This document shows positions 1 through 8,647 of a DNA stretch of 64,000 nt, piece after piece (positions within the stretch are counted from its first letter, which is position 1; the number at the start of each line of letters is the position of its first letter). The DNA lies in the NCBI RefSeq assembly GCF_014202505.1, contig NZ_JACHGW010000002.1, positions 682,001 to 746,000 on the forward strand, given 5' to 3'. Source of the stretch: Armatimonas rosea (GTDB taxonomy: Bacteria; Armatimonadota; Armatimonadia; Armatimonadales; Armatimonadaceae). The notes under the pieces were generated by a model. The model had not been told where the DNA came from, searched no databases, and was given only the letters and a program-made list of their open reading frames with translations. Made by a program: the position numbers and the translations under genes.

Positions 1-1826
1 GCATGTTCCTCACTTCCATCGCCACGCTCCAGATTATTCTTGATCTTGCTATTCGTCCCAGTCAAACCAGCACGCAGATCCTTTAGTGCCGTTTGAAGCA
101 TTGCCTTCTCACTTGATTTGCGTCCCCGTTTGTTCGCATTAGCAGCCAGGACCAAACCATAATGTAGAATGACCAGCTCATCGAGAATGGGTATCGCAGC
201 CTCGGAGACAGACCTGGTTGTCTCTGCAAGATCCTCGGGCAGATCGCGCCAAAGCTCTGTGATGCCACGGATCTGCCCTTCTTCAGGAGCCAAATGAGAG
301 TACGAGGCGATCAGGTTGGTATCCACCGTGCGCCAGCGGGCTTGGTAGACCTCCGGCTGGAAGTACTCCTCCGACTCGCCCAGCGTCTCCCGGTTGCGGA
401 ACTTATGTAGCGCATCCCACAAATCGTTATCCCCGGTCGGTTGCCCGTTGCGCTTTGCATCCAGCGAGTAGCCATCCGACTCCACCTCGTAGAACCAGAC
501 ACGCTTTGTGCGTGGCATCTCCTCACGCTTGTGCTTCTGCCCCACCTTCTGAAAGATCAAAACTGACGTTTTTACCCCCGTATAGGGCTGGAACACCCCA
601 CCTGGGAGTGAGATCACCGCCTCCAGTTCGTGCTCAAAGAGCAACTGACGGCGCAACTCGCGGTGAGCTCCAGCCGAGCCAAATAGCACTCCCTCGGGAA
701 TGATCACCGCCGCACGGCCACCCGTCTCCAGCAGATCAAGTAGTAACCAGACAAAGAGCAGCTCTGTCTTATTGGTTAATGCAACTTTGTTTTTCTTACC
801 TGCCACCAGGAAGCGCTCGTGCAGATCTTCTTCATCAATGCTACCCGTGAACGGCGGATTAGCCAGTGCCAGGGAATACTCCGCCTGATCCATCAGCTTC
901 GGCCCTAGCGCATCACGCAGGACAATCTCCGGATTCTCGATGCCGTGGAGGATCAGGTTCATCCACCCGATTCGTACCATCGTCCGGTCATTGTCGTAGC
1001 CCACAAAGTTACGGCCTGCTAGCGACTGCTCCGTCCCGATTCCCCCCGTGTAACGGTGCGGCGTACCGTCCCACTCGTAGACCACGCTTTCCGAGTCTGA
1101 GGCTTGCACCAGCAAGTGCTGGATCGTGTTGATCAGAAAGCCACCCGAACCTGCGGCAGGGTCTACCACCCGCTGGCTTGGCTTCGGATCGAGCAACTCC
1201 ACCAGAAAGCGGATGATATGGCGTGGCGTGCGGAACTGCCCGTTCTTGCCAGACGTGCTGATCTCGCTGAGCAAGTGCTCGAAGATATCGCCCATCAAGT
1301 CCGCGTTGGCCCCACGCTTCCCCACCGCGTCAAAGAGTCGATTAACCATGCCAACTGCTTTGATTAGTGTGCTTGCCTTTTCAGGAGGAAGCCCAAAATA
1401 GGCATCTTCCAAATAACCGGCAACCCTTCGTTGGCTCTCGGCAGCTCCATTGCCCATTACCTCAAATGTCTCATCAAGGCGTCTCAACCATGGGAATACA
1501 TATTGACTTAAGAGGTCGTGCTCTGGGTCTTGAGAAAATACTGACCAGCGACATGAATTATGGCCAGGGCAAATCCCATCAACTACTTCCCCATCAAGAA
1601 TGGGATGGTGAGGCAACGTACAATTGCGACGTGAGCCGTACAATGAGGGCTTACCTTGTCCGCCTTTTTCAATCGGCTTGACTCGTTCATCGTCGAGTCC
1701 CTCCAAGCGCTTCAGAAGGATCAGATAGGTAATCTGCTCGATTGCCGTCAATGGGTTGGTCATCCCACTGGACCAAAACATCTCCCAAAGGTCATTGACC
1801 TGACTGCGTAGTTGTGGTGATAACAT
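1..1826 (-). CDS. hsdM: Type I restriction-modification DNA methyltransferase subunit HsdM (partial, runs off left edge)
   Basis: N6-adenine methyltransferase subunit of a type I restriction-modification system. I read the frame directly from the ATG at 1826; it stays open in the parts I translated, including the left edge, giving about 608 residues with the C-terminus missing. The N-terminus (MLSPQLRSQVNDLWEMFW) and following helices fit the HsdM_N domain. The SAM-binding motif DPAAGSGGF lies near residue 221 and the catalytic motif NPPF near residue 321. The last visible part is helical and lysine-rich, as expected for the HsdS-contacting C-terminus. It starts 11 bp after hsdR on the same strand, with AAGAAG as a possible ribosome binding site. 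No hsdS is visible; it should lie to the left. Confidence 0.93.
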   Translation of the reverse strand, partial: MLSPQLRSQVNDLWEMFWSSGMTNPLTAIEQITYLILLKRLEGLDDERVKPIEKGGQGKPSLYGSRRNCTLPHHPILDGEVVDGICPGHNSCRWSVFSQDPEHDLLSQYVFPWLRRLDETFEVMGNGAAESQRRVAGYLEDAYFGLPPEKASTLIKAVGMVNRLFDAVGKRGANADLMGDIFEHLLSEISTSGKNGQFRTPRHIIRFLVELLDPKPSQRVVDPAAGSGGFLINTIQHLLVQASDSESVVYEWDGTPHRYTGGIGTEQSLAGRNFVGYDNDRTMVRIGWMNLILHGIENPEIVLRDALGPKLMDQAEYSLALANPPFTGSIDEEDLHERFLVAGKKNKVALTNKTELLFVWLLLDLLETGGRAAVIIPEGVLFGSAGAHRELRRQLLFEHELEAVISLPGGVFQPYTGVKTSVLIFQKVGQKHKREEMPRTKRVWFYEVESDGYSLDAKRNGQPTGDNDLWDALHKFRNRETLGESEEYFQPEVYQARWRTVDTNLIASYSHLAPEEGQIRGITELWRDLPEDLAETTRSVSEAAIPILDELVILHYGLVLAANANKRGRKSSEKAMLQTALKDLRAGLTGTNSKIKNNLERGDGSEEH

Positions 1827-1837
1827 AATTCTTCTTT

Positions 1838-4570
1838 TTAGTTTCCATCGGCCAAGCGCTGTGCCAGGCTCAGGATCTCCTCTACACCACTGGCAGAGAA
1901 GAGGCGAGCCACCGGCCCGACCCGTGAGAACGGCGGCTGAGCCAAGTCGTCCTCGGAGAGCTGGGCTCCCTGGAGCACGGCATGGCGCACCGTACGGATG
2001 AACTGTACCTGGGTTGCCGTAAAGGTCGGATGATCCGCGATGAACGCATCAAACGCCGCCCGGATACGCTGCTCCCGCCCCGGTAGCCGATGAATTCCCA
2101 GGATATGGCGCAAGAGCGCCACCAGATCCGCATCCGGCTGCTCGTAGACCGTGCGCAGAGTCTCCTCCGTGATAAATAAGTCCGGCGAGTTCAACACCTC
2201 CGAGAGGCTCTCCTGCTCATCGTCGGTGAGTACCACCCCCTGGCGGAGCTTCTCCAGCGCGGGCACCTCCTCCACCAGAGTGCGGACATACGCCTCCACT
2301 TGCTCCTGATAGCGTGGTGCAAACGCCCCCTCACCCCCTGGCCCGTAGACAATCCAGCGCCGCTGTGCAATCGTATCGGGCAAGTTTAGCGTGATCATCT
2401 CGGACGATACCATCTGCCGAAAGACCATCAGAGGTGCAAAGACCTCACGGAGCTGCCGAAGCCGCCCCAGATCCAGCGCCCGCCAGAACCCCTCACTCAG
2501 CGCCCAGGTCCGAGTTGCCTCGACCGCTTGAACCTCGCGTAAGTTCGCGGGAAGCCGTGCTAAATCCTGCCGCACCAACTCCCGTAAGCGCTCGATCTCT
2601 TTAACCTCACCTGTCAGCCAGGCGACAGCGATCTGCTCCACCCGTAGCTCAAAGAGCATCACCGCAAGCTGCACATCGGAGAGGTAGCGCAAGAGCGGCG
2701 CAAGAGTACTCTGGAGAGTTGTGAGTGCCTCATGGGTAAGGGGATTCTCAAAGCCTGCCCCAGAGCTCCAGTGCGCCAGCTCATCGGCATGCACGCGGAT
2801 CACAGGCAGATCAGCAGGGAGCGCCGCCAGCATCTGAGCAAGACGTGCAATTGTCTCATCCCGCTCCGCGCCCGGTGAGAGTAAAGTGAGCTTTGTCAGT
2901 CGCGTGCGAAACAGCCGCACGGGAAGTGGCTCACTCACGTGCTCACGCTCCCCCGTGGGCTGCATCTTGAAGAAGGCGAAGTTATCCCAGTGATCAATTA
3001 TCAGGAAGTCCTCTTTGGCCTGCCCGTTGGCGGGATCGGTCCAGAGCCGGGTTCCTCGCCCGATCATCTGCCAGAACTTCACCTGGCTGTACACCGGCTT
3101 GGCAAACACCAGAGTCTGCACGGCGGGAATATCCACCCCCACATCGAGCATGTCCACCGAGATCGCCACACGCGGCATATCCCGGAACCGGAACTCATCG
3201 AGGAGCACCTCAGCCCGCTCCATGTGGCTGTCAATGATCTGGGCCATCCCCCGCGCCTGGAGGTTTGGATAGAGCCGATTGAAGCTCTCCCAGAGCCCCT
3301 TCGCGTGGTGGTGGCTCATCGCAAAGAAGATTGCCTTGGCGGGCAGAGTGCCCGTGGCATCCTTGCGACACTTGTCCATGAACTCGCGTACCATCGCATC
3401 ATTGGTACCCGTGTTACTAACCCTCCGCTCCAGCTCCGAGCCCTCGAAATCAATATCGCCGAGATCTACCCCTTGCTGCTGGAGCTGCTCCAGCACCTCC
3501 GGCGGCAGTGCCCCCGCCTTGATCCCCGTGATCTGGAACTTCGTCTTCGCCTCAAGCACCCGGTAGTTGACCAGATAGCCCTCCTCGACTGCTTTGCCGA
3601 AGGGGTAGTGGAACGTCGGCAGGCCATCTGGGCAGTTGAACAGCTCGAAGGTGTTGTGGTCTATAAAGTCCGTTGGGGTCGCTGTCAGCCCTAGCTGTAC
3701 GGCATCGAAGTGCTCAAAGAGAACTCGGTAGCGGTTGTAGATCGAGCGGTGGCTCTCATCCGCGATAATCAGATCGTAGTAACCCGTGGAGAGGCTCTGG
3801 TAGACCTGCATCATACTGGGATAGGTGGTCACATGGATACGCGCATCGGGGTCAACGGTACCGCCCTCAATCCGTGTCCGTGGCTCGTGGGGTAGGTATT
3901 CCTTAAAGGTTCCCAGCGCCTGACGCCCCAGTGAGCGACGATCCACCAAAAACAAAACCCGCTGTGCCCAGCGTGCCCGCAGAAGCACATCCACAATCGC
4001 CGCGGCCACACGTGTCTTGCCCGTGCCCGTCGCCATCACCAGCAAACACCGGCGCTGCCCACTCTCCAGCGCCTCGGTCACACGCTTCACTGCTTCCACC
4101 TGATAGGGCCGCCGGTAGCCCGCAATCGAAGTGGAGATGAAAACACCAGCAAGTGGCTGTTGGTACTGTCGCAGGAAACGCAGCCGCTGCAAGTCCTCCC
4201 GCGTGTGAAACCCGGATACGAGTCGGGGCGGTGAGTGTGGCCAGTCCCAGAACCAGATCTCCCGCCCATTGGTCAGGTAGAGAAACGGAACTATACCAAA
4301 GCGCTGCTGGGTGAGCTCAGCATACTCCCGCACCTGCTGTTGCCCCGCAATCGCATCGCGGCTAGAGCGCTTCGCCTCCACAATCGCCAGCGGCTGCTCC
4401 TTGTCATCTAAGAGCACATAGTCCGCAAAGCCACGTGTCTCCAGCTCTTCCGCTGAGTCTAAACTGCCCTTCAGCAAAAATTCTGTCACCGTGTTGCGGG
4501 GTGTAAGGTGCCAGCCACTCGCCGCAAGCAAGCGGTCTATCTGGTGCTGCCGTGTCTGTGCCTCGGTCAC
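1838..4570 (-). CDS. hsdR: Type I restriction endonuclease subunit HsdR
   Basis: ATP-dependent translocase/nuclease subunit of the type I restriction enzyme, 910 residues. The N-terminal nuclease domain shows a PD-(D/E)xK-like pattern: D50, then E65-A-K67. The SF2 motor follows, with Walker A ATGTGKT at 180-186, DESH at 271-274, TATPT at 296-300, and a motif V/VI region containing DVGVDIP and QMIGRGTR. The C-terminal third resembles the HsdR C-terminal domain that contacts HsdM and HsdS. It overlaps the upstream Fic gene by 4 bp (ATGA type) and is followed closely by hsdM, so the three are probably co-transcribed. All motor and nuclease residues I looked for are present, so it is probably functional. 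Confidence 0.95.
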   Translation of the reverse strand: MTEAQTRQHQIDRLLAASGWHLTPRNTVTEFLLKGSLDSAEELETRGFADYVLLDDKEQPLAIVEAKRSSRDAIAGQQQVREYAELTQQRFGIVPFLYLTNGREIWFWDWPHSPPRLVSGFHTREDLQRLRFLRQYQQPLAGVFISTSIAGYRRPYQVEAVKRVTEALESGQRRCLLVMATGTGKTRVAAAIVDVLLRARWAQRVLFLVDRRSLGRQALGTFKEYLPHEPRTRIEGGTVDPDARIHVTTYPSMMQVYQSLSTGYYDLIIADESHRSIYNRYRVLFEHFDAVQLGLTATPTDFIDHNTFELFNCPDGLPTFHYPFGKAVEEGYLVNYRVLEAKTKFQITGIKAGALPPEVLEQLQQQGVDLGDIDFEGSELERRVSNTGTNDAMVREFMDKCRKDATGTLPAKAIFFAMSHHHAKGLWESFNRLYPNLQARGMAQIIDSHMERAEVLLDEFRFRDMPRVAISVDMLDVGVDIPAVQTLVFAKPVYSQVKFWQMIGRGTRLWTDPANGQAKEDFLIIDHWDNFAFFKMQPTGEREHVSEPLPVRLFRTRLTKLTLLSPGAERDETIARLAQMLAALPADLPVIRVHADELAHWSSGAGFENPLTHEALTTLQSTLAPLLRYLSDVQLAVMLFELRVEQIAVAWLTGEVKEIERLRELVRQDLARLPANLREVQAVEATRTWALSEGFWRALDLGRLRQLREVFAPLMVFRQMVSSEMITLNLPDTIAQRRWIVYGPGGEGAFAPRYQEQVEAYVRTLVEEVPALEKLRQGVVLTDDEQESLSEVLNSPDLFITEETLRTVYEQPDADLVALLRHILGIHRLPGREQRIRAAFDAFIADHPTFTATQVQFIRTVRHAVLQGAQLSEDDLAQPPFSRVGPVARLFSASGVEEILSLAQRLADGN

Positions 4571-5709
4571 GAGCGTGCCTCCAGCGCAGCCAGGATCGGT
4601 ATGGCGACATAGACCTTCCCCCAGGAGCGCCCCGTCTTCTCGATCAGCACTCCCTCACGCTCCAGATACGCGATTACCTGCCGCGCCGTAGGATCGGAGA
4701 CCTCCAGCAGCTCCTGAACACGCAATGCGGTCACATAGGGATTATCAAAGAGCGCATCCAACAGCGCCACTGCCCGTGGCTTGGAGCGCAGCTTCTCCCG
4801 CAGCTCCTCGCGCAGCGCAAACAGCTTCCCTGCCTGCACCACACCCTTCTTGGCTGTGACCGCCACACCCTCCAGAAAGTACATGAGCCAGCCCCGCCAG
4901 TCTGCGTGTGTACGTACCCGCTGGAGCGAGTCGTAGTAGCCCTGGCGGTGCGCCTCGATGTACTCCGAGAGATAGAGCAGTGGCTGGTCCAAGCGCCCCC
5001 GCTCGATCAGAAACAACGTGATGAGCAATCGCCCTACACGACCATTGCCATCCAGAAACGGGTGGATCGCCTCGAACTGCTCGTGGAGCAAAGCGCACTG
5101 AATCAGCTCGGGGAGCGTGTCGCGCTCATGGGCAAAGCGCTCCCAGTCCGAGAGGCAGTCCATCAGGTGCTCAAGGGGCGGTGGCACATAGGCAGCCGTT
5201 GCCAGCGTGCTCCCCGGAGCCCCGATCCAGTTTTGAGAGCGCCGAAACTCACCAGGCGTTGCTACATTGCCGCGCACCCCCTCCAGTAGCTTGCCATGGA
5301 TCTCGCGTACCAAGCGGAGCGAAAGAGGCAGCTCTGAAAGCCGCTCTATACCGTACTCCAGCGCCGTGATGTAGTTACGCACCTCACGCAGGTCTTCCTC
5401 GACCGCCTGCCCAGGCTCTACTAGCTCATCCAGGAGCACATCGGCCACATCAGCACGTGTCCCCTCGATGCGCGACGACAGCACTGCCTCCCGCCGGACA
5501 TACGGTTGGATCAGCAAGTGAGGGTTAGGAAGCGTGCGTCCCAGCCCCGCCAGCTCCGAGAGGGCAGCATCCGCCCGTGAGAGCGCCAAGACCAGCACGG
5601 GATCGTAGACCAGCTCGGGCGGCAAGGGCGCGGGTACAAAAGCCGCGTAGCCCTGCGGCGTCTGAACAACCCGCCCCGCATCATCATGAGTATAGTCTGC
5701 CGGGTCCAT
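4567..5709 (-). CDS. Fic family protein with N-terminal inhibitory motif and C-terminal winged helix
   Basis: Fic-domain protein of 380 residues, probably an AMP- or NMP-transferase acting on a protein target. The core motif HPFLDGNGRVGR at 216-227 has every catalytic residue of the HxFx(D/E)GNGRxxR consensus. SSRIEG at 78-83 matches the (S/T)xxxE(G/N) inhibitory helix, here on the N-terminal side (class II), so activity should be autoinhibited. The C-terminal 70 residues look like a winged helix (VTALRVQELLEVSDPTARQV), suggesting DNA binding. It is the first gene of the fic-hsdR-hsdM operon and overlaps hsdR by 4 bp. Its target is unknown; the position suggests it regulates, or works alongside, the restriction system. 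Confidence 0.92.
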   Translation of the reverse strand: MDPADYTHDDAGRVVQTPQGYAAFVPAPLPPELVYDPVLVLALSRADAALSELAGLGRTLPNPHLLIQPYVRREAVLSSRIEGTRADVADVLLDELVEPGQAVEEDLREVRNYITALEYGIERLSELPLSLRLVREIHGKLLEGVRGNVATPGEFRRSQNWIGAPGSTLATAAYVPPPLEHLMDCLSDWERFAHERDTLPELIQCALLHEQFEAIHPFLDGNGRVGRLLITLFLIERGRLDQPLLYLSEYIEAHRQGYYDSLQRVRTHADWRGWLMYFLEGVAVTAKKGVVQAGKLFALREELREKLRSKPRAVALLDALFDNPYVTALRVQELLEVSDPTARQVIAYLEREGVLIEKTGRSWGKVYVAIPILAALEARS

Positions 5710-5927
5710 CTTTTAAAGAAAGATACCATGAATTTTGAAAGTGTACGACGCTTTGCAAAAAACTTGGAAAGTGCCCGAGAGGTTTTGTAGGTTCTGTAGC
5801 TTTGTGGTATAAGGAATCAGCGTAGGAAAGAGTCCTAAAAAATGGGTTCCTCCTTTCTCCAAAACTAAGGTACAAAACACACGCCGTTTTCTCTACGGGA
5901 AGGCACTTGTTGAGAAAAAATAGACCT
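5710..5927. other. AT-rich non-coding stretch between the Fic operon and a tRNA fragment
   Basis: No convincing gene. The stretch is clearly more AT-rich than the chromosome to its right. It should hold the promoter of the minus-strand Fic operon; a TATC-containing stretch lies about 20 bp before the Fic ATG, but no confident -35/-10 pair can be picked. The rest is probably the terminal part of an integrated element. Confidence 0.4.
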
Positions 5928-5973
5928 CTCCCTTTCACGGAGGAGACCAGGGGTTCGATCCCCCTACGGGCTA
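5928..5973 (+). pseudogene. 3' fragment of a tRNA-Glu(TTC) gene, probable attachment-site remnant
   Basis: The anticodon stem (5927-5931 with 5939-5943), loop CTTTCAC with anticodon TTC at 5934-5936, T stem (5949-5953 with 5961-5965) with loop TTCGATC, 3' acceptor strand ACGGGCT and discriminator A at 5973 are all present. The 5' acceptor strand (expected AGCCCGT) and the D arm are missing: the sequence before 5927 is AT-rich and unrelated. This is the form left when an integrase inserts an element into the 3' half of a tRNA gene, with the intact gene rebuilt at the far end, here left of the window. That history is inference. Confidence 0.75.
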
Positions 5974-6002
5974 TACTTTTTTCTAGCAGCGCCAAACACG
6001 AA

Positions 6003-6028
6003 AACCACCGAGAACCGGTGGTTTTTTT
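6003..6028. terminator. Rho-independent terminator downstream of the tRNA-Glu fragment, possibly bidirectional
   Basis: The stem AACCACCG / CGGTGGTT (6003-6010 with 6016-6023) has a 5-base loop and is followed by a T run on the plus strand. It probably terminated the original tRNA-Glu transcript. The A run on its left gives a weaker T run on the minus strand, so it may also serve cdsA. Confidence 0.8.
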
Positions 6029-6030
6029 GC

Positions 6031-6918
6031 TTATGGGCTAGGAGAAAAGAAAGTCGTCACCACTAAGACGACGGGCGGGGCGGTAAAGAGAAGGCTGTCG
6101 AAGCGGTCTAGGACACCGCCGTGGCCGGGGAGGAGTGCCCCGAAGTCCTTGATGCCGATCTCGCGCTTGAGCCCGGACTTGAAGAGGTCTCCCAAGGGGC
6201 CGAGGAGGCCGGCGAGCGCTCCGACGATCAGGCCTAGGATCGGGGAGCCTAGGAGTAAAGTGCCCACGCCCGTACCGACCAGCAGGCTCGCCAAGACGCC
6301 GCCGGCAAGGCCCTCCGTGGTCTTCTTGGGGGAGAGCCCCTCTGCCAGCTTGTGGTGGCCCGCGGCGCGCCCCACAAAATAGGCACCACTGTCCCCGGCC
6401 ATCGTGCAGGCAAGTGTCAGCAGAAGCAGGCGTGCGCCGCCATCGAGCTGGGGGAGAGCTCCTTGGGGGCCGTACCAGGGGCAGAGACGCAGGAGGGTAA
6501 CGCCTCCAAAAAGCGCGACATAGGCCCCACACAGGAGCCCGTAGGCAAGGTTCTTCCCCGGCTGGACCGGCCTACTGTGCGAGGCGACCCCGGTCTCCCA
6601 GAGGCTGGCCATGACCAGGGCACAGGCAAGGAGAAGCAGGAGGGGAAGCGGGGCGATCACAAGCCCCCTGCTCAGTGTCGGGCTGAGCTGAAAGACCGCC
6701 GCTGGAGTCAGTGCCCCCAGGAGCGAGAGGAGGGCATTGGGGTGGATGCTGAGCTGGGCATAGGCACGCTGGAGCTCCGACCGTGCGATCAGGGCAAGCA
6801 CGACCGTAAAGACCGCAAAGGGAAGCGCACCCCACAGACAGACCCCCACGAGGAGGGGAACCCCCACCGCCGCGGTCAGGAGTCGCTGGGCAAGCGACGT
6901 AAGATTAGGCTTTGACAT
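6031..6918 (-). CDS. cdsA: Phosphatidate cytidylyltransferase (CDP-diglyceride synthase)
   Basis: Integral membrane enzyme that makes CDP-diacylglycerol from phosphatidic acid and CTP, the entry step to phospholipid head-group synthesis. The C-terminal signature is clear: GPLGDLFKSGLKREIGIKD followed by LLPGHGGVLDRFDSLL. Several hydrophobic segments cover residues 10-200. I chose the ATG at 6918 (MSKPNLTSL, 295 residues) because GGAGG lies 7 bp upstream, while the longer frame would need a TTG start. The start lies inside the end of the upstream EEP-family gene, so translation is probably coupled. Confidence 0.93.
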   Translation of the reverse strand: MSKPNLTSLAQRLLTAAVGVPLLVGVCLWGALPFAVFTVVLALIARSELQRAYAQLSIHPNALLSLLGALTPAAVFQLSPTLSRGLVIAPLPLLLLLACALVMASLWETGVASHSRPVQPGKNLAYGLLCGAYVALFGGVTLLRLCPWYGPQGALPQLDGGARLLLLTLACTMAGDSGAYFVGRAAGHHKLAEGLSPKKTTEGLAGGVLASLLVGTGVGTLLLGSPILGLIVGALAGLLGPLGDLFKSGLKREIGIKDFGALLPGHGGVLDRFDSLLFTAPPVVLVVTTFFSPSP

Positions 6919-7756
6919 CGGTGTCCTCCGCAAACTCGACGAGGAGGGGATAGTGGTCCGAGGGATAGATATTCCCCCGGTGGTGGGTAAGTGTGGTCAC
7001 CCGTATCACAGCATCGGGGCGCTGCTGAGGCCGAAACAAGACCCGGTCCAGCCGTCCCATCCAGCGTAGCCGCCCCGTCCCCCCGTGGTAGGTCTTCTCC
7101 GGGCCGACCCGCTCCTGCGCCACCTCCCAGGCATCTACCAGAGGCGGGTAAGGAGTCTGTGTGAGCTCCGCCCCGAGGTGCTTGTAGGCAGCGGAGCGGG
7201 GGGCGGCATTGAAGTCTCCCAGGAGGATCTGGAGCGAGCCGTCCCAGTGGCTATCGAGCATGCGGCGCAGGATCTTGGCGGAGCGCAGGGGGGCCCAAGG
7301 GAGAAAGTCCAGGTGGGCGTTGTAGATGGTGAACGAGCGCCCGGTTGCCTTCACCTGGAGCTGGGTCCAGTTGACCACGCGCGGGAGCCAGGTTCCCCGC
7401 AGGATGCTTCCGGGCGAGTCGGGGGTGTGGGAGAGCCAGAAGGCACTGCCCGCCGACGCGGTAAAGTCATCGGTGCGGTAGAGGATCGCGCAGTGCTCGC
7501 CGTGACGAGGCCCTTTTCCGCGCTGAAAGACCCGAGGCAGGCGTGAGTGGCCGCTCTCCGGGCCCTCGACAACGCTAAACTCGGGGAGGGCGTGGCGTAG
7601 GTCGTGGAGCTGGGGCGGGGTGGCCTCCTGGAGCGCGATCACACCCGCGCCCTGGCGAATCACCTCCAGCACCAGCGGAAGCCGCGCCTCCCAGGAGCCC
7701 GCCGGGTTGACCGCTCCGGCGTAGAGCAGGTTGAGGGTCATGACGGTCAGCGCCAT
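6905..7756 (-). CDS. Endonuclease/exonuclease/phosphatase (EEP) family protein
   Basis: Mg-dependent hydrolase of the EEP fold (exonuclease III, DNase I and sphingomyelinase superfamily), 283 residues. Visible motifs are TLNLLYAG at the N-terminus (catalytic Asn), ALQEAT (metal-binding Glu), LLGDFNAAP (Asp/Asn pair) and YPSDHYPLLVEF at the C-terminus (catalytic Asp-His). There is no signal peptide, so it is probably cytoplasmic. The substrate cannot be read from the sequence. It overlaps the gene before it by 10 bp and cdsA after it by 14 bp. A second in-frame ATG five codons in is an alternative start. Confidence 0.88.
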   Translation of the reverse strand: MALTVMTLNLLYAGAVNPAGSWEARLPLVLEVIRQGAGVIALQEATPPQLHDLRHALPEFSVVEGPESGHSRLPRVFQRGKGPRHGEHCAILYRTDDFTASAGSAFWLSHTPDSPGSILRGTWLPRVVNWTQLQVKATGRSFTIYNAHLDFLPWAPLRSAKILRRMLDSHWDGSLQILLGDFNAAPRSAAYKHLGAELTQTPYPPLVDAWEVAQERVGPEKTYHGGTGRLRWMGRLDRVLFRPQQRPDAVIRVTTLTHHRGNIYPSDHYPLLVEFAEDTDVKA

Positions 7757-8577
7757 GACTCTTCGATCCGATCCCGCACAAAGGCGTAGTCATCGGGCTC
7801 GTCCACGTCGATCGAGATGCCCGGATGGGGGACCAAGACCGGAGCGACCGTGAACCCGAGCTGCTGCGACGTAAACCGGGCGAGCTGGCGCAGGGTGAGG
7901 AGATGGAGAAGCTCCACCCCGACCATGTAGACCAGCGCCAGCCGCCAGCCCAGGGCGAGAGTGGTGAGGAGGGCGTTCTTGCGGCCCGCGTAGAACTTGT
8001 TGATCTTCTCCTGGAGCTGGGGGAGCTTGAGGAGCAGGGGGTCTACCAGAAAGAGGTTCCCGTGGCAGATGGCGATATCGCGGTAGCGGTTGAAGGGCTT
8101 GGTGAAGTGGCGGTAGGGCCCTGTGTAGCAAGAGCGCGGCACCACCGCGATCGCGAGCTGGGCATCGCCCGTGCGCGCGCTCGTCCCCGCCTCCAGAAAG
8201 TCCTGGATCGCGGCGGGGGTGACCAGGGGAAGGTCGGCGGTGATAAAGAGGACACGCTTCGAGGTGGCGAAGTGCTCCAGCCCCAGGACAAGGCTCTCCA
8301 GGAAGGTCGTGCCGCCTTCGATGAGGGTAAGCGGGCTGTCGGTCTTGTTGAGCGAGGCGGCGAGCTCCTGCTGCAAGAGCGCACATGGCCCCTCGACACA
8401 GATGCGCCCCACCGCGGGGACACTCTGGAGCGCCTCCAGCACGTACTGGATCGAGGCTTTCCCGTGGTAGGGCAGGAGCGCCTTGTAGCCGGGGACATAG
8501 CCCTCAAAGAGGGGGATCTGGTTGATACCACTCGCGAGGACAACGACGTCCAGTTTGTTATTTTGAGGAGTAGTCAT
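7747..8577 (-). CDS. MobA-like NTP transferase family protein
   Basis: Nucleotidyltransferase-fold protein of 276 residues. VVVLASGINQI near the start corresponds to the glycine-rich nucleotide loop of MobA-like enzymes, with a conserved lysine in GYKALLPYHGK. ITADLPLVTP matches the metal-binding D-x-P region, and SIDVDEPDDYAFV near the C-terminus matches the family's terminal D-x-D motif. Such enzymes transfer a nucleotide to molybdopterin, sugar phosphates or other phosphates; no molybdenum cofactor genes are nearby, so a role in sugar- or lipid-linked nucleotide chemistry is equally possible. It overlaps the EEP gene by 10 bp. Confidence 0.85.
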   Translation of the reverse strand: MTTPQNNKLDVVVLASGINQIPLFEGYVPGYKALLPYHGKASIQYVLEALQSVPAVGRICVEGPCALLQQELAASLNKTDSPLTLIEGGTTFLESLVLGLEHFATSKRVLFITADLPLVTPAAIQDFLEAGTSARTGDAQLAIAVVPRSCYTGPYRHFTKPFNRYRDIAICHGNLFLVDPLLLKLPQLQEKINKFYAGRKNALLTTLALGWRLALVYMVGVELLHLLTLRQLARFTSQQLGFTVAPVLVPHPGISIDVDEPDDYAFVRDRIEESWR

Positions 8578-8647
8578 GGTCTTGCACCTGCGTTATTGTC
8601 TCCGCTTAGGGCAGGAAAAGAATCTGCTCTTCGACGGAAGCTACTGC

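Noticed and set aside
1-1826. Possible frameshifted or broken hsdM
   Set aside because: Reading the minus strand from 1826 gave a continuous frame with intact motifs in the parts I checked; it simply runs off the window edge.
5880-5973. A complete tRNA-Glu gene
   Set aside because: There is no 5' acceptor strand complementary to ACGGGCT and no D arm in the required distance upstream.
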